Assembly (NCBI GenBank): GCA_028687435.1
Contig: JAQUAF010000009.1
Location: 50,567-114,566, forward strand
Direction of reading: 5' to 3'
Source: Verrucomicrobiia bacterium
Lineage (GTDB): Bacteria; Verrucomicrobiota; Verrucomicrobiia; JABWAM01
Length of the DNA: 64,000 nt
Shown piece after piece: positions 1 through 8,224 of the stretch. The position numbers and the translations under genes were made by a program. The notes beneath the pieces are model-generated. The model saw nothing but the letters and a program-made list of their open reading frames with translations. It made no database searches and was not told the origin of the DNA. The stretch's first letter is position 1, and each line of letters starts with the position of its first letter.

Positions 1-24
1 CCGTGAACTTTCAAACCCATTGAA

Positions 25-1575
25 ATGAAAAAACTCCATTTAATCTTCATGTTGTTGGGCGCGGCGTCCGCTTTTGCGGATGTGCGGCTGCATCCTCTTT
101 TCAGCGATCACGCGGTTTTGCAGCGGGGGGTGCGTTTGCCGGTCTGGGGTTGGGCGGCGCCGGGCGAGCAGGTGACGGTGACCTTGGATAAACAGAAAAC
201 AACCGCCACGGCGGATGCCCGGGGATGTTGGAAGGCTTTTCTGGAGCCCATGACGGCTGGCGGACCTTTTGAAATGAACGTAACCGGGCGGAACACCCTG
301 GCAGTCAAGGATGTGATGATTGGCGAGGTCTGGCTGGCATCCGGCCAGTCCAATATGAATTATCACATGGCGCGCGGCGTGCTCAATGGCGCGGAGGAAA
401 TGGCAAAGGCTGATTTTCCGGGCATCCGGATGTTTACTGTTCCGTTCATCGAAACCGCGGAAAAACCGTGTGACACATGCAAGGGGCAGTGGGCGGTATG
501 TTCTCCCGCGACCGTCGGTTATTTTTCGGCGGTGGGATATTTTTTTGCCCGTGAATTGCATCGAAAAATGGGGGTGCCCGTTGGCATCGTCAGCAGTTCC
601 GTGGGGGGAACCCGGATCGAGGCGTGGATGTCCGCGGCCGCGCTGTCGTCCGATCCAGGTCTGAAGACCGCGGCGCTGGATCGCGCTGAAAAAACCGTGG
701 CCGAGTATGCGAAAATCTGCCACGACCAGTGCGCGGCGAAATTGCGGGATTGGCTGGCGGCCGCCGTTCAGGCCAAAAGTGCGGGGAAAACCCTGCCGCC
801 TCCTCCTGTTCTGCCTTCCGATCCGCGCAAAAACCAAAATTTTCCAACGGTTTTGTACAATGCCTTGATTGCGCCCCTGGCGCCCTATTCCATGGCCGGC
901 GTCATTTGGTATCAAGGCGAATCCAATGCCAGCAACGCCGCATTGTACCGGACCCTGTTGCCGACGATGATTCGTTCATGGCGGGAAGTCTGGGGGCAGG
1001 GCGACTTTCCGTTTTTGATTGTGCAATTGGCCAATTTCATGGCCCAGAAAGCGGAGCCGTCCGGAAGCGCCTGGGCGGAATTGAGGGAGGCGCAATCCAT
1101 GGCGCTTTCATTGCCCAAAACCGGCATGGCTGTGGCCATCGATATTGGCGAGGCGGGGGATATCCATCCCAAAAACAAGCAGGATGTGGGCAAACGCCTG
1201 GCCCTGGCCGCACAGTCCATTGCCTATGGCGACACCAACGTGGTTTTTTCAGGGCCGGTTTACGACGGGATGACCGTGGAAGGCGGTAAGATCCGCTTGA
1301 AGTTCAAGCATGTGGGCGGGGGGCTGACGGTCCGGGATGGAGGCGCCTTGAAAGGATTTGCCGTTGCGGGTGAAGATAAGAAATTTGTGTGGGCCGATGC
1401 CGCAATCGAGGGGAATTCCGTGACGGTCGGCAACGCCGCGATATCCAAGCCGGTTGCCGTGAGGTATGCCTGGGCGGACAATCCCGTCTGCAACCTGTGC
1501 AACAAGGAGGGGCTGCCCGCCCAGCCGTTCCGAACCGATGGAATCGCGGAAAAGCCGGATGGCCGGGGCAAATAA
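25..1575 (+). CDS. Sialate O-acetylesterase-like SGNH esterase, secreted
   Basis: A 516-residue SGNH/GDSL-type esterase of the sialate O-acetylesterase family, which removes acetyl groups from sialic acids or other acetylated sugars. Residues 1-18 form a signal peptide (MKKLHLIFMLLGAASAFA), so it should act in the periplasm or outside the cell. Block I with the nucleophile is GQSNM at about residue 107. A second family block is WYQGESNAS near residue 297. The catalytic D-x-H is GDIHPK near residues 378-383. The length is normal for the family. It stands alone at the window edge and runs convergently toward the toxin-antitoxin pair. The deacetylase family is clear; the natural substrate could equally be an acetylated plant or algal polysaccharide. 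Confidence 0.9.
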   Translation: MKKLHLIFMLLGAASAFADVRLHPLFSDHAVLQRGVRLPVWGWAAPGEQVTVTLDKQKTTATADARGCWKAFLEPMTAGGPFEMNVTGRNTLAVKDVMIGEVWLASGQSNMNYHMARGVLNGAEEMAKADFPGIRMFTVPFIETAEKPCDTCKGQWAVCSPATVGYFSAVGYFFARELHRKMGVPVGIVSSSVGGTRIEAWMSAAALSSDPGLKTAALDRAEKTVAEYAKICHDQCAAKLRDWLAAAVQAKSAGKTLPPPPVLPSDPRKNQNFPTVLYNALIAPLAPYSMAGVIWYQGESNASNAALYRTLLPTMIRSWREVWGQGDFPFLIVQLANFMAQKAEPSGSAWAELREAQSMALSLPKTGMAVAIDIGEAGDIHPKNKQDVGKRLALAAQSIAYGDTNVVFSGPVYDGMTVEGGKIRLKFKHVGGGLTVRDGGALKGFAVAGEDKKFVWADAAIEGNSVTVGNAAISKPVAVRYAWADNPVCNLCNKEGLPAQPFRTDGIAEKPDGRGK

Positions 1576-1604
1576 ATCATCCACGCCCAGATGCCCAAAA
1601 CCGC

Positions 1605-2039
1605 TCAGGAAATGACGTTTTTTCCTTTCAGTCCGAATACGGGAGCGGCGGCAAGAAGACGCATGTCATTGGAGTAGATTTCCTTGAAACCGTTGTCGCG
1701 GGCGCAGGCGAGATGAAGGGCGTCCGATGCCCGCAGAAAGATGTTCGATGACAGGGTTTGATATTCCTGGGCGGTTGCCTGGACAAGGTCGTCCGTCAAA
1801 GGAAGCCAAAGCCAGATTTTGTGGCGGCAATCGACTTCGAATTGACGGAAAATTGCCGTTGCATCTTCCGATGAGAGGCTGCTTTCTCGCTTTTTGCAGT
1901 GGAAAACAGACGCCACTTCCACTTTGCCCAAGGCGCAGCATGCCACTTCTCCATCCTCTTCAATCAGCGAACGAACCTCCGCGCTGCCGGGTTCCAAAAG
2001 ATAGTATTTCGCAAGATAAGCCGTGTCGCAATAAATCAT
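1605..2039 (-). CDS. PIN-domain toxin (VapC-like ribonuclease)
   Basis: A 144-residue PIN-domain protein, the usual toxin of type II toxin-antitoxin modules and a metal-dependent RNase. The four expected acidic residues are present: D5 (IYCD), E41 (KVEVAS), D106 (ASDALHLA) and D125 (SNDMRLL). The start codon overlaps the antitoxin stop codon in an ATGA junction (2036-2039), so the two are translationally coupled with the antitoxin first, the normal order. The RNA target cannot be told from sequence. Confidence 0.88.
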   Translation of the reverse strand: MIYCDTAYLAKYYLLEPGSAEVRSLIEEDGEVACCALGKVEVASVFHCKKRESSLSSEDATAIFRQFEVDCRHKIWLWLPLTDDLVQATAQEYQTLSSNIFLRASDALHLACARDNGFKEIYSNDMRLLAAAPVFGLKGKNVIS

Positions 2040-2305
2040 AGACGGTCTCGTCCTTCGGAAACGATCAGGGCGCTATCCGTGCCTCCAATGGACTTGTTCA
2101 TCACGGTGGCATATTCAGGCAGGATCATCCGCCTTTTGAATGGATTGTTGTTTGACTGATCGGCAATGGACATCAACGGATTGATTTCCGCCACCGCTTT
2201 GCCGTGATCGGTGACGATGACACGCTGGCGGGCTGCGGCTTTGCGAATATATCGCCCGGTGTGGGCGTGAAGTTCCCGGACTGAAACCTGAATCGCAGCG
2301 GTCAT
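2036..2305 (-). CDS. Phd/YefM-type antitoxin
   Basis: A small antitoxin of the Phd/YefM family (pattern VSVRELHAHTGRYIRKAAA then VIVTDHGKAVAEI), which binds DNA with its N-terminal half and neutralises the PIN toxin with its C-terminal tail. The ATG at 2305 (MTAAIQVSV) is chosen because family homology begins there; an upstream in-frame start at 2329 would add eight residues. Encoded immediately upstream of the toxin with a 4-nt overlap. The palindromic boxes just upstream are a plausible site for its autoregulation. Confidence 0.85.
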   Translation of the reverse strand: MTAAIQVSVRELHAHTGRYIRKAAARQRVIVTDHGKAVAEINPLMSIADQSNNNPFKRRMILPEYATVMNKSIGGTDSALIVSEGRDRL

Positions 2306-2381
2306 GTCATAATGTGACACGCGAGACACAGCTTGGTCAAGGATAAGTTTTTGAAAAAAAAATGCCGTTTTGCCGCAGGAA

Positions 2382-2412
2382 GTGACATTACAAAAGTGTC
2401 GAAAAATGTCAC
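2382..2412. promoter_or_regulatory. Candidate operator of the toxin-antitoxin operon
   Basis: An inverted repeat GTGACATT (2382-2389) and AATGTCAC (2405-2412) separated by 15 nt lies about 80-110 nt upstream of the antitoxin start. Related boxes (GTGTC at 2396-2400, AATGTGACAC at 2311-2320) lie in the same stretch. Such repeated palindromes are typical of antitoxin-bound operators. Assignment rests on symmetry and position only. Confidence 0.4.
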
Positions 2413-2512
2413 AACTTTTTCTTTGGAAATACTGCGGTTCCGTGAGAAGTTGTCAGATGATTTTTGTGGGTGAAGCGCGGCTTTTTTCGGGTTTGCCGTG
2501 GGATGCGATTTG

Positions 2513-3379
2513 ATGTCTGTGAAAAAAATGAAAATTCCAAAAGAAATCACGGTTGGCGTCTGCGTGAACGATCCCTCGGTTGTTGATGGGGCGCAGTTCA
2601 CAGTCGAAAAATATGTCCATGCCCTGCGCCGCATCGCGCTCCACGGTTACCAGGCCATCGAGTATTCCCATGTGGCGCATTTGAGCGAAGGCGAATGCCG
2701 CAAAATTGACGCCGAGACGCGGCGTTTGGGAATGCGGTCCTGGTCGATCCACTCGGAGCATCTGAATGGGGCGGATGATGCCGCCGTCCGGGAGTATTAC
2801 CGCATCCAGACGATTTGCGCGGCCAATACCGCCGCGCTGGGCGCGAAAGTGATGGTTTTTCATCCCCCGAATGCCGCGTTAAGCGCGGAGAAAAAGGCGG
2901 AGGTGATCCGGCGGGTGGCGGATATTTGCGGGGAACATGGCGTTCGGGCGGCGATTGAAAACGTCAACCGCCCGGTCGGGGAATTCTGCGAACTGGTCCG
3001 CCTGGCGAATCATTCCAATCTGGGATACAATATCGATGTCGGTCATGCCCAACTGCTGGAAGGGCCGGTGGAGGTGATGACGCAGATGGGGACGCGCATC
3101 TGGACCACGCATTTGCAGGATAATTTTGGCAGGACCGACGATCATCTGCCGCCGGGGATTGGCATTCTGGATTGGAGAAGCATTCTGCGAGTCCTGTGGC
3201 AGTCCGGCTACGACGGCCCCTTGCTGGTCGAACTGACGGGCGGCGGAGTCAAGGCGCATCGTTCGGTTGAAGCCCTGCGCGGGCTTTCGCTCGAGAAGGA
3301 ACAGGCCATGGCCATCGCCTATCTGCGATACATCCACCGCGTGTTGCTCGAAGGCCATCCCTTTGGTGTGGACTGTTGA
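2513..3379 (+). CDS. Sugar phosphate isomerase/epimerase-like TIM barrel
   Basis: A protein of about 288 residues from the xylose-isomerase-like TIM-barrel superfamily (AP endonuclease 2 fold), used for isomerising or epimerising sugars, inositols or hydroxypyruvate-type compounds. Features seen: SIHSEHLN near the metal site, MVFHPPN, the AIENVNRPVGEF segment with a metal-ligand Glu, YNIDVGHAQL, TTHLQDNFGRTDDHLPPGIG (metal His and Asp) and PLLVELTGG with a C-terminal Glu. The ATG at 2513 (MSVKKMKIPKE) is preferred; a GTG at 2498 and an ATG at 2528 are also in frame. It lacks a signal peptide and is cytoplasmic. Neighbouring esterase and glycosidase genes suggest a role in breakdown of an unusual sugar. 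Confidence 0.82.
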   Translation: MSVKKMKIPKEITVGVCVNDPSVVDGAQFTVEKYVHALRRIALHGYQAIEYSHVAHLSEGECRKIDAETRRLGMRSWSIHSEHLNGADDAAVREYYRIQTICAANTAALGAKVMVFHPPNAALSAEKKAEVIRRVADICGEHGVRAAIENVNRPVGEFCELVRLANHSNLGYNIDVGHAQLLEGPVEVMTQMGTRIWTTHLQDNFGRTDDHLPPGIGILDWRSILRVLWQSGYDGPLLVELTGGGVKAHRSVEALRGLSLEKEQAMAIAYLRYIHRVLLEGHPFGVDC

Positions 3380-3397
3380 GAGGGGAAAAACTAAAGT
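3369..3397 (+). promoter_or_regulatory. Sigma70-like promoter abutting the prepilin gene
   Basis: TGGACT (3369-3374), a 17-nt spacer and TAAAGT (3392-3397), with only 6 nt before the ATG at 3404. The -35 lies inside the last codons of the upstream gene. The geometry predicts a start site at or next to the ATG, that is a leaderless mRNA. The same layout occurs at several other genes in the window. Confidence 0.5.
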
Positions 3398-3403
3398 TTG
3401 CGC

Positions 3404-4099
3404 ATGAACGATCCCCTTGATTTGAAAAATTCCGCGCAATTTTTGAAGAACATTGGGATTGAGAGGCAAAGGGCATCTGTCTGCGGACGGATGGGGTTCA
3501 CACTTTTGGAGTTGTTGGTGGTAATAGCCATCATCTCCATGTTGGTTTCCCTTTTGGCGCCTGCGTTGACCGGGGCAAGGGAGGCGTCCAAGTCCCTCAA
3601 ATGCATGAATCATCTGCGTCAACTGGGAACTGCGGTCATGATGTATTGCGGTGAATTTGAGGACAAACTGCCGCCTTGCAATCCCGATTGGCGGAATGAT
3701 CTCGACAAGTACATCAAAAAGACCGGGGCCGGCCAGCAGTTGAAATGTCCGCAGGGGGAGCCCATGAGCATTCGGTTGCTGGGGTTTTCCACTTCGCTGG
3801 CTTACAATTACAATGCCTATCTGGCCTATGCCAGCCTGGGATATGGCACCAACAAAAGCGACGGTTTCAAAAGCCTGATGCAGGTCAGCCGTTCCGCGGA
3901 GCGGCTCTTGTTTGTGGATGGGGTGTTGGGGAGGGCGTCGATTGAGTACAGCCAGATCACAACCGACGCGTACAAGACGCAGATTTTCCGGCATAAAAAT
4001 GGGGCCAATGTTCTTTTTCTGGACGGCCATACCGCATGGAAGGAAAAGGGGGAAATCCTGGGCAATGCCAACGATCTTTGGGGGCATGACTCATTTTGA
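3404..4099 (+). CDS. Prepilin-like protein with H-X9-DG motif
   Basis: About 231 residues. A type IV prepilin/pseudopilin leader ([20 protein letters not shown], cleavage after the G, Glu at mature position 5) is followed by a hydrophobic helix. The C-terminus carries [12 protein letters not shown], an exact H-X9-DG spacing that defines a prepilin-associated family expanded in Planctomycetes, Verrucomicrobia and Lentisphaerae. The leader sits about 30 residues in, giving a long prepeptide. The ATG at 3404 is chosen over the TTG at 3398 because a promoter-like -10 ends 6 nt before it. It is probably exported and anchored by the type II secretion/type IV pilus machinery. The glycosidase 8 nt downstream suggests a shared role at the cell surface, which is inference. 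Confidence 0.85.
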   Translation: MNDPLDLKNSAQFLKNIGIERQRASVCGRMGFTLLELLVVIAIISMLVSLLAPALTGAREASKSLKCMNHLRQLGTAVMMYCGEFEDKLPPCNPDWRNDLDKYIKKTGAGQQLKCPQGEPMSIRLLGFSTSLAYNYNAYLAYASLGYGTNKSDGFKSLMQVSRSAERLLFVDGVLGRASIEYSQITTDAYKTQIFRHKNGANVLFLDGHTAWKEKGEILGNANDLWGHDSF

Positions 4100-4106
4100 A
4101 TGCGGG

Positions 4107-7100
4107 ATGATTCATATGCTGATGCAAAAGTTATCCTTAATCGCTTGCGGCCCGATTTTGATGTTTGCGTTGGCCGCCGATGTCATGGCGATTGACGAGT
4201 CCAAATGCCTCTTTCGTTTCAAGGTTGACGAGGGCAGGGGCGAAATCCTGCAGGATGTATCCGATAATCGCCTGAAGGCGGCGCTGGAGGGAAATTTTGA
4301 ATGGGTTGACGCGGCCCGGGGACGGGTTCTTGTTTTCGATGGAGTGACCTGCAGCGGAAAGATCGAGGCCACTCCCAATGTGAATGCCAACATCCAGGAC
4401 CGGTTTGCCGTGACGGTTTGGATAAAGGCCGCGGCGGAACAAAAATGCGCCTATCCAAAACTGCTGAGCATCAAGGATGTTTTTGCGCTCCACATCACCC
4501 GCAATCCGCCTTTCACGGTGTGCGCCAATTTGAGGATCAAGGGACAGTTGTTTCAGGTTGCATCCGGGGATTTGAAACCCGGGGAATGGCATCACTTGGC
4601 GTTTGTTTACAATGGCGCCGAGGCCAGGATCCATGTGGATGGAAAAATGAGGGAGACGCGCAAATGCGGGGGGAAAATGTCGTTGTCCAATGCGCCTGTC
4701 ATGATTGGCGCGGAGTCTCCAAGCCATGGTTTTTTTTGCGGACAGATGGGGGAGATCGCATTGTCCAACGATGCCCTGACTGGCGGGGAAATCTTGCGGG
4801 AGTATGAGACGCAGGCGGAACGGTACTTTTCCGCGGGAGGAAAAAAAAGGGAGACGATCCAGCCGGATGGCGGAAAGGACAAGCCGGGAAAGACAACCGT
4901 CAGCAGGGAGATATTGGAGAATCCCCTGCGCTGGGGCTGCGAGGAGATTTCCTCGGGGGAAAATCGCGGAATCCAACTGGCCACGGACTCCCTGTTGCCG
5001 GGCGAAACCTATCGGATCAGGTTCCGTTACAGCGGCCAGTCCTTGGGGGACAAGGCGGCAATTGGTCTTAAAATGCATTTTAAGGACGCCGAAGGGGGGG
5101 CGGTTGCAAGGGCTGAAACGCGCCAATTGAAATGCGGCAAGGCGGTCGAGTGGACGGAAACGATGGAAATCCCCTCCGAGGCCGCAAGGACGCTCATGGA
5201 AATCATGCCCGCCGATGCGGCCTTGGTTTGCGAAAATCTGGTTTTTGAACATCTGCCGCCATCCGGGAAATGGCAGGCGAAGTGGATGGTTTATCCCGAG
5301 GACCGGGAGTCCGAGAATATCAGCCGTTTTTTCCGGAAAACCTTTTCAATGCCGGATGTCCCTTCCAGCGCATGGATGTTGATTGCCGCAGATGACGCGT
5401 ATGAATTGTATTTGAACGGCAGTCTGGTGGGGAAAGGCTCAGGTTGGTGTTATCCCGAAACTTATCATGTCGCCAGGCATCTGCGTCCCGGACGCAATGT
5501 TGCGGCCGTCAAGGTTTTAAACTATGCCGGTCCCTATGGCGTGTTATGCGAACTTCACGCCAACCGGCAAAAGGAGAATCTTGCGCGTGTTTTTGGAGAT
5601 GAAAGCTGGAAGTGCTCGGCCAGGGAGGAAAAAGGTTGGGAAACGCCCGGTTTCAACGATGGGCAATGGAAGGCAGCCGGCGTCAGGGGTTATGTTCCGG
5701 CCAAGCCATGGGGGGATGTTCCGTATGTTGATTTCCAGGGAAAGGATGAGGGGGGCGGAAAAAACGTTCCGCTGAACAGGATTTTCAAGGAGATCAGCGG
5801 CGAAAAGACGATGGTGGCTGAAATAAAAGGGGGGGAGATCCCGGCCCTGGTCTTGAATGGCGAAAAGAAATTCCCCATGCTGGGGCGCGACACTCATTTG
5901 AAGGGAAAATATGTGCGTGAATACGGGGACAATGGAATTCACCTCTACATCACCTCGTGCGTGAGAGTGGGATTGTCCGAAAATTCCACCCGCGATTATT
6001 CGGAGATCGACGCCATCGCCAATTCCACGCTCGCCTATGATCCGAAGGCCCGCTTGATTCTGGTGGTGGATCTGACTCCGCCGGAATGGTGGCTCAAAAA
6101 AAATCCGGAGGAACGTTGCAAGTTTGATGACGGCGCAATGGGAATGCAAAGCCTCTCATCCCGGAAGTGGATGAAGGAGGCTGGAGACGCCCTGGAATGC
6201 CTGATGGACCATGTGGGAAAAAGCCCCTATGGCAAGAGGATTGCCGGTTATTTTCCATCATCGGGATATACGGGCGAATGGCAATCCTGGGGGTGTCAGG
6301 AGGGACGGATGGGGGATGGGAGCGGACCTGCCATTGACGCCTTCCGCCGCTGGCTCCGCGAAAAATATGAAAACGATGAGGCCCGGCTCCAAAAAGCATG
6401 GGGCAGGCAGGGGGTGTCGTTTGACGGCGTTTCCATGCCCGCGAAGGAGGAATATCAGCGTCAGGATTTCGGGGTGTTCCGCGATCCGTGCAGGAGCCGG
6501 AATGTCATCGATTATTTGCAATGGAAAGCGGATGTCGTTGCTGGTGACATCCTGCATTTTTCGCAAGTGGTGAAAAACAAGTCGAACCGGCGGATGTTGT
6601 GCGGCGCTTTTTACGGTTACATCTTCGAACATGCCGGAATGGGGGGCGCCCTTGTCCATGGCGGGCATCTGGCCATGGAAAAGATTTTGAAAAGCAAGGA
6701 TGTCGATTTCATCGCCGCGCCGGTGTCTTACCGGTTGCGAAAAAAAGGCGGGGCGGGCGCCTATATGCTCCCGAAGGATTCCGTCAGACTGCATGGCAAA
6801 ATGCTGTTTCACGAGGCGGATATGCGCACCTATCTTTCCGCGGCCAATGCCGGCCACGGGCGTCTGGAAAACCTGCGCGATACCATCGGGGTCTTGAAAA
6901 GGGAGTTTGCCAAAATGCCCGTCGACCGCATTGGCTTGTGGTGGTTTGACATGAAGGGCGGCTGGTTTTCCAACCAGGCGATCGGACGGATGTTTTCCAA
7001 GGCCAGCCGGATTGGCTCCAAAAGCCTGGGGAAAAGCCGTCCATTTCACAGCGAAATCGCCGTCATCATTGACGAGACCAGCCCGTTTTTCGTGAATCCC

Positions 7101-7889
7101 TCGGGGCAGGCATTGAACAACGAGGCGATTTCGATGCAGCGCGAGGCGCTCCACGAAATGGGGGCTCCGTTCGATTCGTATTTGTTGAGCGATGTCTTTG
7201 ACAGGGATTTTCCTGATTACAAGATGTATGTTTTCCTGAACGCCTTTTATCTGTCGGAAAAGCAAAGGAAGGATCTTGGAGCCAGGTTGAAAAAAGACGG
7301 CCATTTGTTGCTGTGGATTTATGCGCCGGGATTGGCGGGCGAGAATGGAATCGGCGTCGCAAACTGCGGCGGAGTGTTGGATTTCAATCTGGGGTGCGAA
7401 AACAAACCCGCGCCGTTGAGCGTGAGGCTGGCGCCAGGCGTTTTTGATGGACGATGCAAGACGGAATGTTACGGAATGACCACCCCGGCCGGGCCGGTGT
7501 GCCACATTGATGATCCCGGCGTGACGGCGCTCGGCTCATTGGCCAATGGGAAATGCGGCCTGGGATTCAAGAAATCCGGCGGCTGGATCAGCGCCTATTC
7601 GGCCGCGCCCCGGTTGCCGGCGGATGTTCTGCGGGAATTTGCCCGCATGGCCGGCGTTCATCTTTATGTGGAGTCGCCCGATGTCATTTTTGCCAATCAT
7701 GACTATTTTGGCATGCATGTGGCTGAGACGGGGGAAAAGGCGGTCCGGCTGCCTTGCAAGGCCAGCCCCTGCGAATTGTTCACGGAAAAAACGTTTGGAA
7801 AAGATTGCCGCGAATTCCGGTTTTTCGGCGAAAAAGGGGAAACCTTCCTGTTTGAGTTGAACCATGAGGATGACAATCATGCGCATTAA
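4107..7889 (+). CDS. Large secreted multidomain glycosidase (LamG + GH42-like)
   Basis: A 1260-residue exported protein. An N-terminal signal peptide (SLIACGPILMFALAADVMA) is followed by a LamG/concanavalin-like lectin domain (about 28-238, ending in GAESPSHGFFCGQMGEIALS), a second beta-sandwich resembling the N-terminal domain of bacterial alpha-L-rhamnosidases (about 388-528, DDAYELYLNGSLVGKG), a GH42-like beta-galactosidase barrel (about 565-988, with TPPEWWLKKNPEE, KRIAGYFPSSGYTGEW and LFHEADMRTYLS), and a GH42 trimerisation-like Rossmann region (about 990-1120). In-frame starts exist at 4107, 4116 and 4122; all keep the signal peptide, and longer readings run into the upstream gene. It likely degrades a galactose-containing polysaccharide. 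Which glutamates are catalytic cannot be fixed by eye, and a non-catalytic binding role is possible. Confidence 0.75.
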   Translation: MIHMLMQKLSLIACGPILMFALAADVMAIDESKCLFRFKVDEGRGEILQDVSDNRLKAALEGNFEWVDAARGRVLVFDGVTCSGKIEATPNVNANIQDRFAVTVWIKAAAEQKCAYPKLLSIKDVFALHITRNPPFTVCANLRIKGQLFQVASGDLKPGEWHHLAFVYNGAEARIHVDGKMRETRKCGGKMSLSNAPVMIGAESPSHGFFCGQMGEIALSNDALTGGEILREYETQAERYFSAGGKKRETIQPDGGKDKPGKTTVSREILENPLRWGCEEISSGENRGIQLATDSLLPGETYRIRFRYSGQSLGDKAAIGLKMHFKDAEGGAVARAETRQLKCGKAVEWTETMEIPSEAARTLMEIMPADAALVCENLVFEHLPPSGKWQAKWMVYPEDRESENISRFFRKTFSMPDVPSSAWMLIAADDAYELYLNGSLVGKGSGWCYPETYHVARHLRPGRNVAAVKVLNYAGPYGVLCELHANRQKENLARVFGDESWKCSAREEKGWETPGFNDGQWKAAGVRGYVPAKPWGDVPYVDFQGKDEGGGKNVPLNRIFKEISGEKTMVAEIKGGEIPALVLNGEKKFPMLGRDTHLKGKYVREYGDNGIHLYITSCVRVGLSENSTRDYSEIDAIANSTLAYDPKARLILVVDLTPPEWWLKKNPEERCKFDDGAMGMQSLSSRKWMKEAGDALECLMDHVGKSPYGKRIAGYFPSSGYTGEWQSWGCQEGRMGDGSGPAIDAFRRWLREKYENDEARLQKAWGRQGVSFDGVSMPAKEEYQRQDFGVFRDPCRSRNVIDYLQWKADVVAGDILHFSQVVKNKSNRRMLCGAFYGYIFEHAGMGGALVHGGHLAMEKILKSKDVDFIAAPVSYRLRKKGGAGAYMLPKDSVRLHGKMLFHEADMRTYLSAANAGHGRLENLRDTIGVLKREFAKMPVDRIGLWWFDMKGGWFSNQAIGRMFSKASRIGSKSLGKSRPFHSEIAVIIDETSPFFVNPSGQALNNEAISMQREALHEMGAPFDSYLLSDVFDRDFPDYKMYVFLNAFYLSEKQRKDLGARLKKDGHLLLWIYAPGLAGENGIGVANCGGVLDFNLGCENKPAPLSVRLAPGVFDGRCKTECYGMTTPAGPVCHIDDPGVTALGSLANGKCGLGFKKSGGWISAYSAAPRLPADVLREFARMAGVHLYVESPDVIFANHDYFGMHVAETGEKAVRLPCKASPCELFTEKTFGKDCREFRFFGEKGETFLFELNHEDDNHAH

Positions 7890-8222
7890 AAAGACATTTT
7901 GGATGCCGTTTGTGTTTTCGTTTTCCATTGGCATTCATTTGCTGATTGCCGCAGAGCCTGTTCATGAAAAGGATGACTGTTCGGGAAATTTCATGGATTT
8001 GAAACCAGGGTTGATTCCCTCTCCGCGCGAAGTGATTGCGACCTGGGGGATTTTGCCGGCGCCATGGCGTTTGCTGGGCATGTCGCGTGGTACGACGAGA
8101 CATTCATTCGGTCGCATCTCAATGAGCTTTTTACGCTGGGCACGGCGGAATGATTTTTATTTGGCGGGATGAGAGGAATTCCCTTTGGAGTGGACTTCAT
8201 GGGAGGAAACGCTAGGTTTTTT
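7879..8222 (+). pseudogene. Decayed secreted-protein gene, unrecognised family
   Basis: The reading frame starts at 7879 (overlapping the glycosidase stop by 11 nt) with a good signal peptide (MRIKKTFWMPFVFSFSIGIH) and continues to LKPGLIPSPREVIAT. Protein-like sequence then moves to another frame (DLGDFAGAMAFAGHVAWYDE, then FIRSHLNELFTLGTAE before a stop) and moves again near 8155 (MRGIPFGVDFMGGNARFFS). At least two frameshifts are needed to join the pieces, so this looks like a broken gene, not a 102-residue protein. I do not recognise the family. Confidence 0.45.
8191..8218 (+). promoter_or_regulatory. Sigma70-like promoter abutting the amidohydrolase
   Basis: TGGACT (8191-8196), a 16-nt spacer and TAGGTT (8213-8218), then exactly 6 nt to the ATG at 8225. 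The stretch 8176-8228 visibly resembles 3354-3407 (shared TCCCTTTGG-x-GTGGACT and AGG-AAA blocks), where another promoter of the same layout precedes the prepilin gene. Confidence 0.5.
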
Positions 8223-8224
8223 TC

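Noticed and set aside
2879..4087. Long minus-strand open frame (402 codons) opposite the isomerase and prepilin genes
   Set aside because: It is antisense to two well-supported genes, has a His/Gln/Arg/Pro-rich composition with no domain, and is a product of codon bias in a GC-rich genome.
7864..8172. Reading 7864-8172 as an intact 102-residue protein
   Set aside because: After the signal peptide the frame becomes Arg/Trp-rich while coding-like sequence appears in other frames, which fits a frameshifted gene better.
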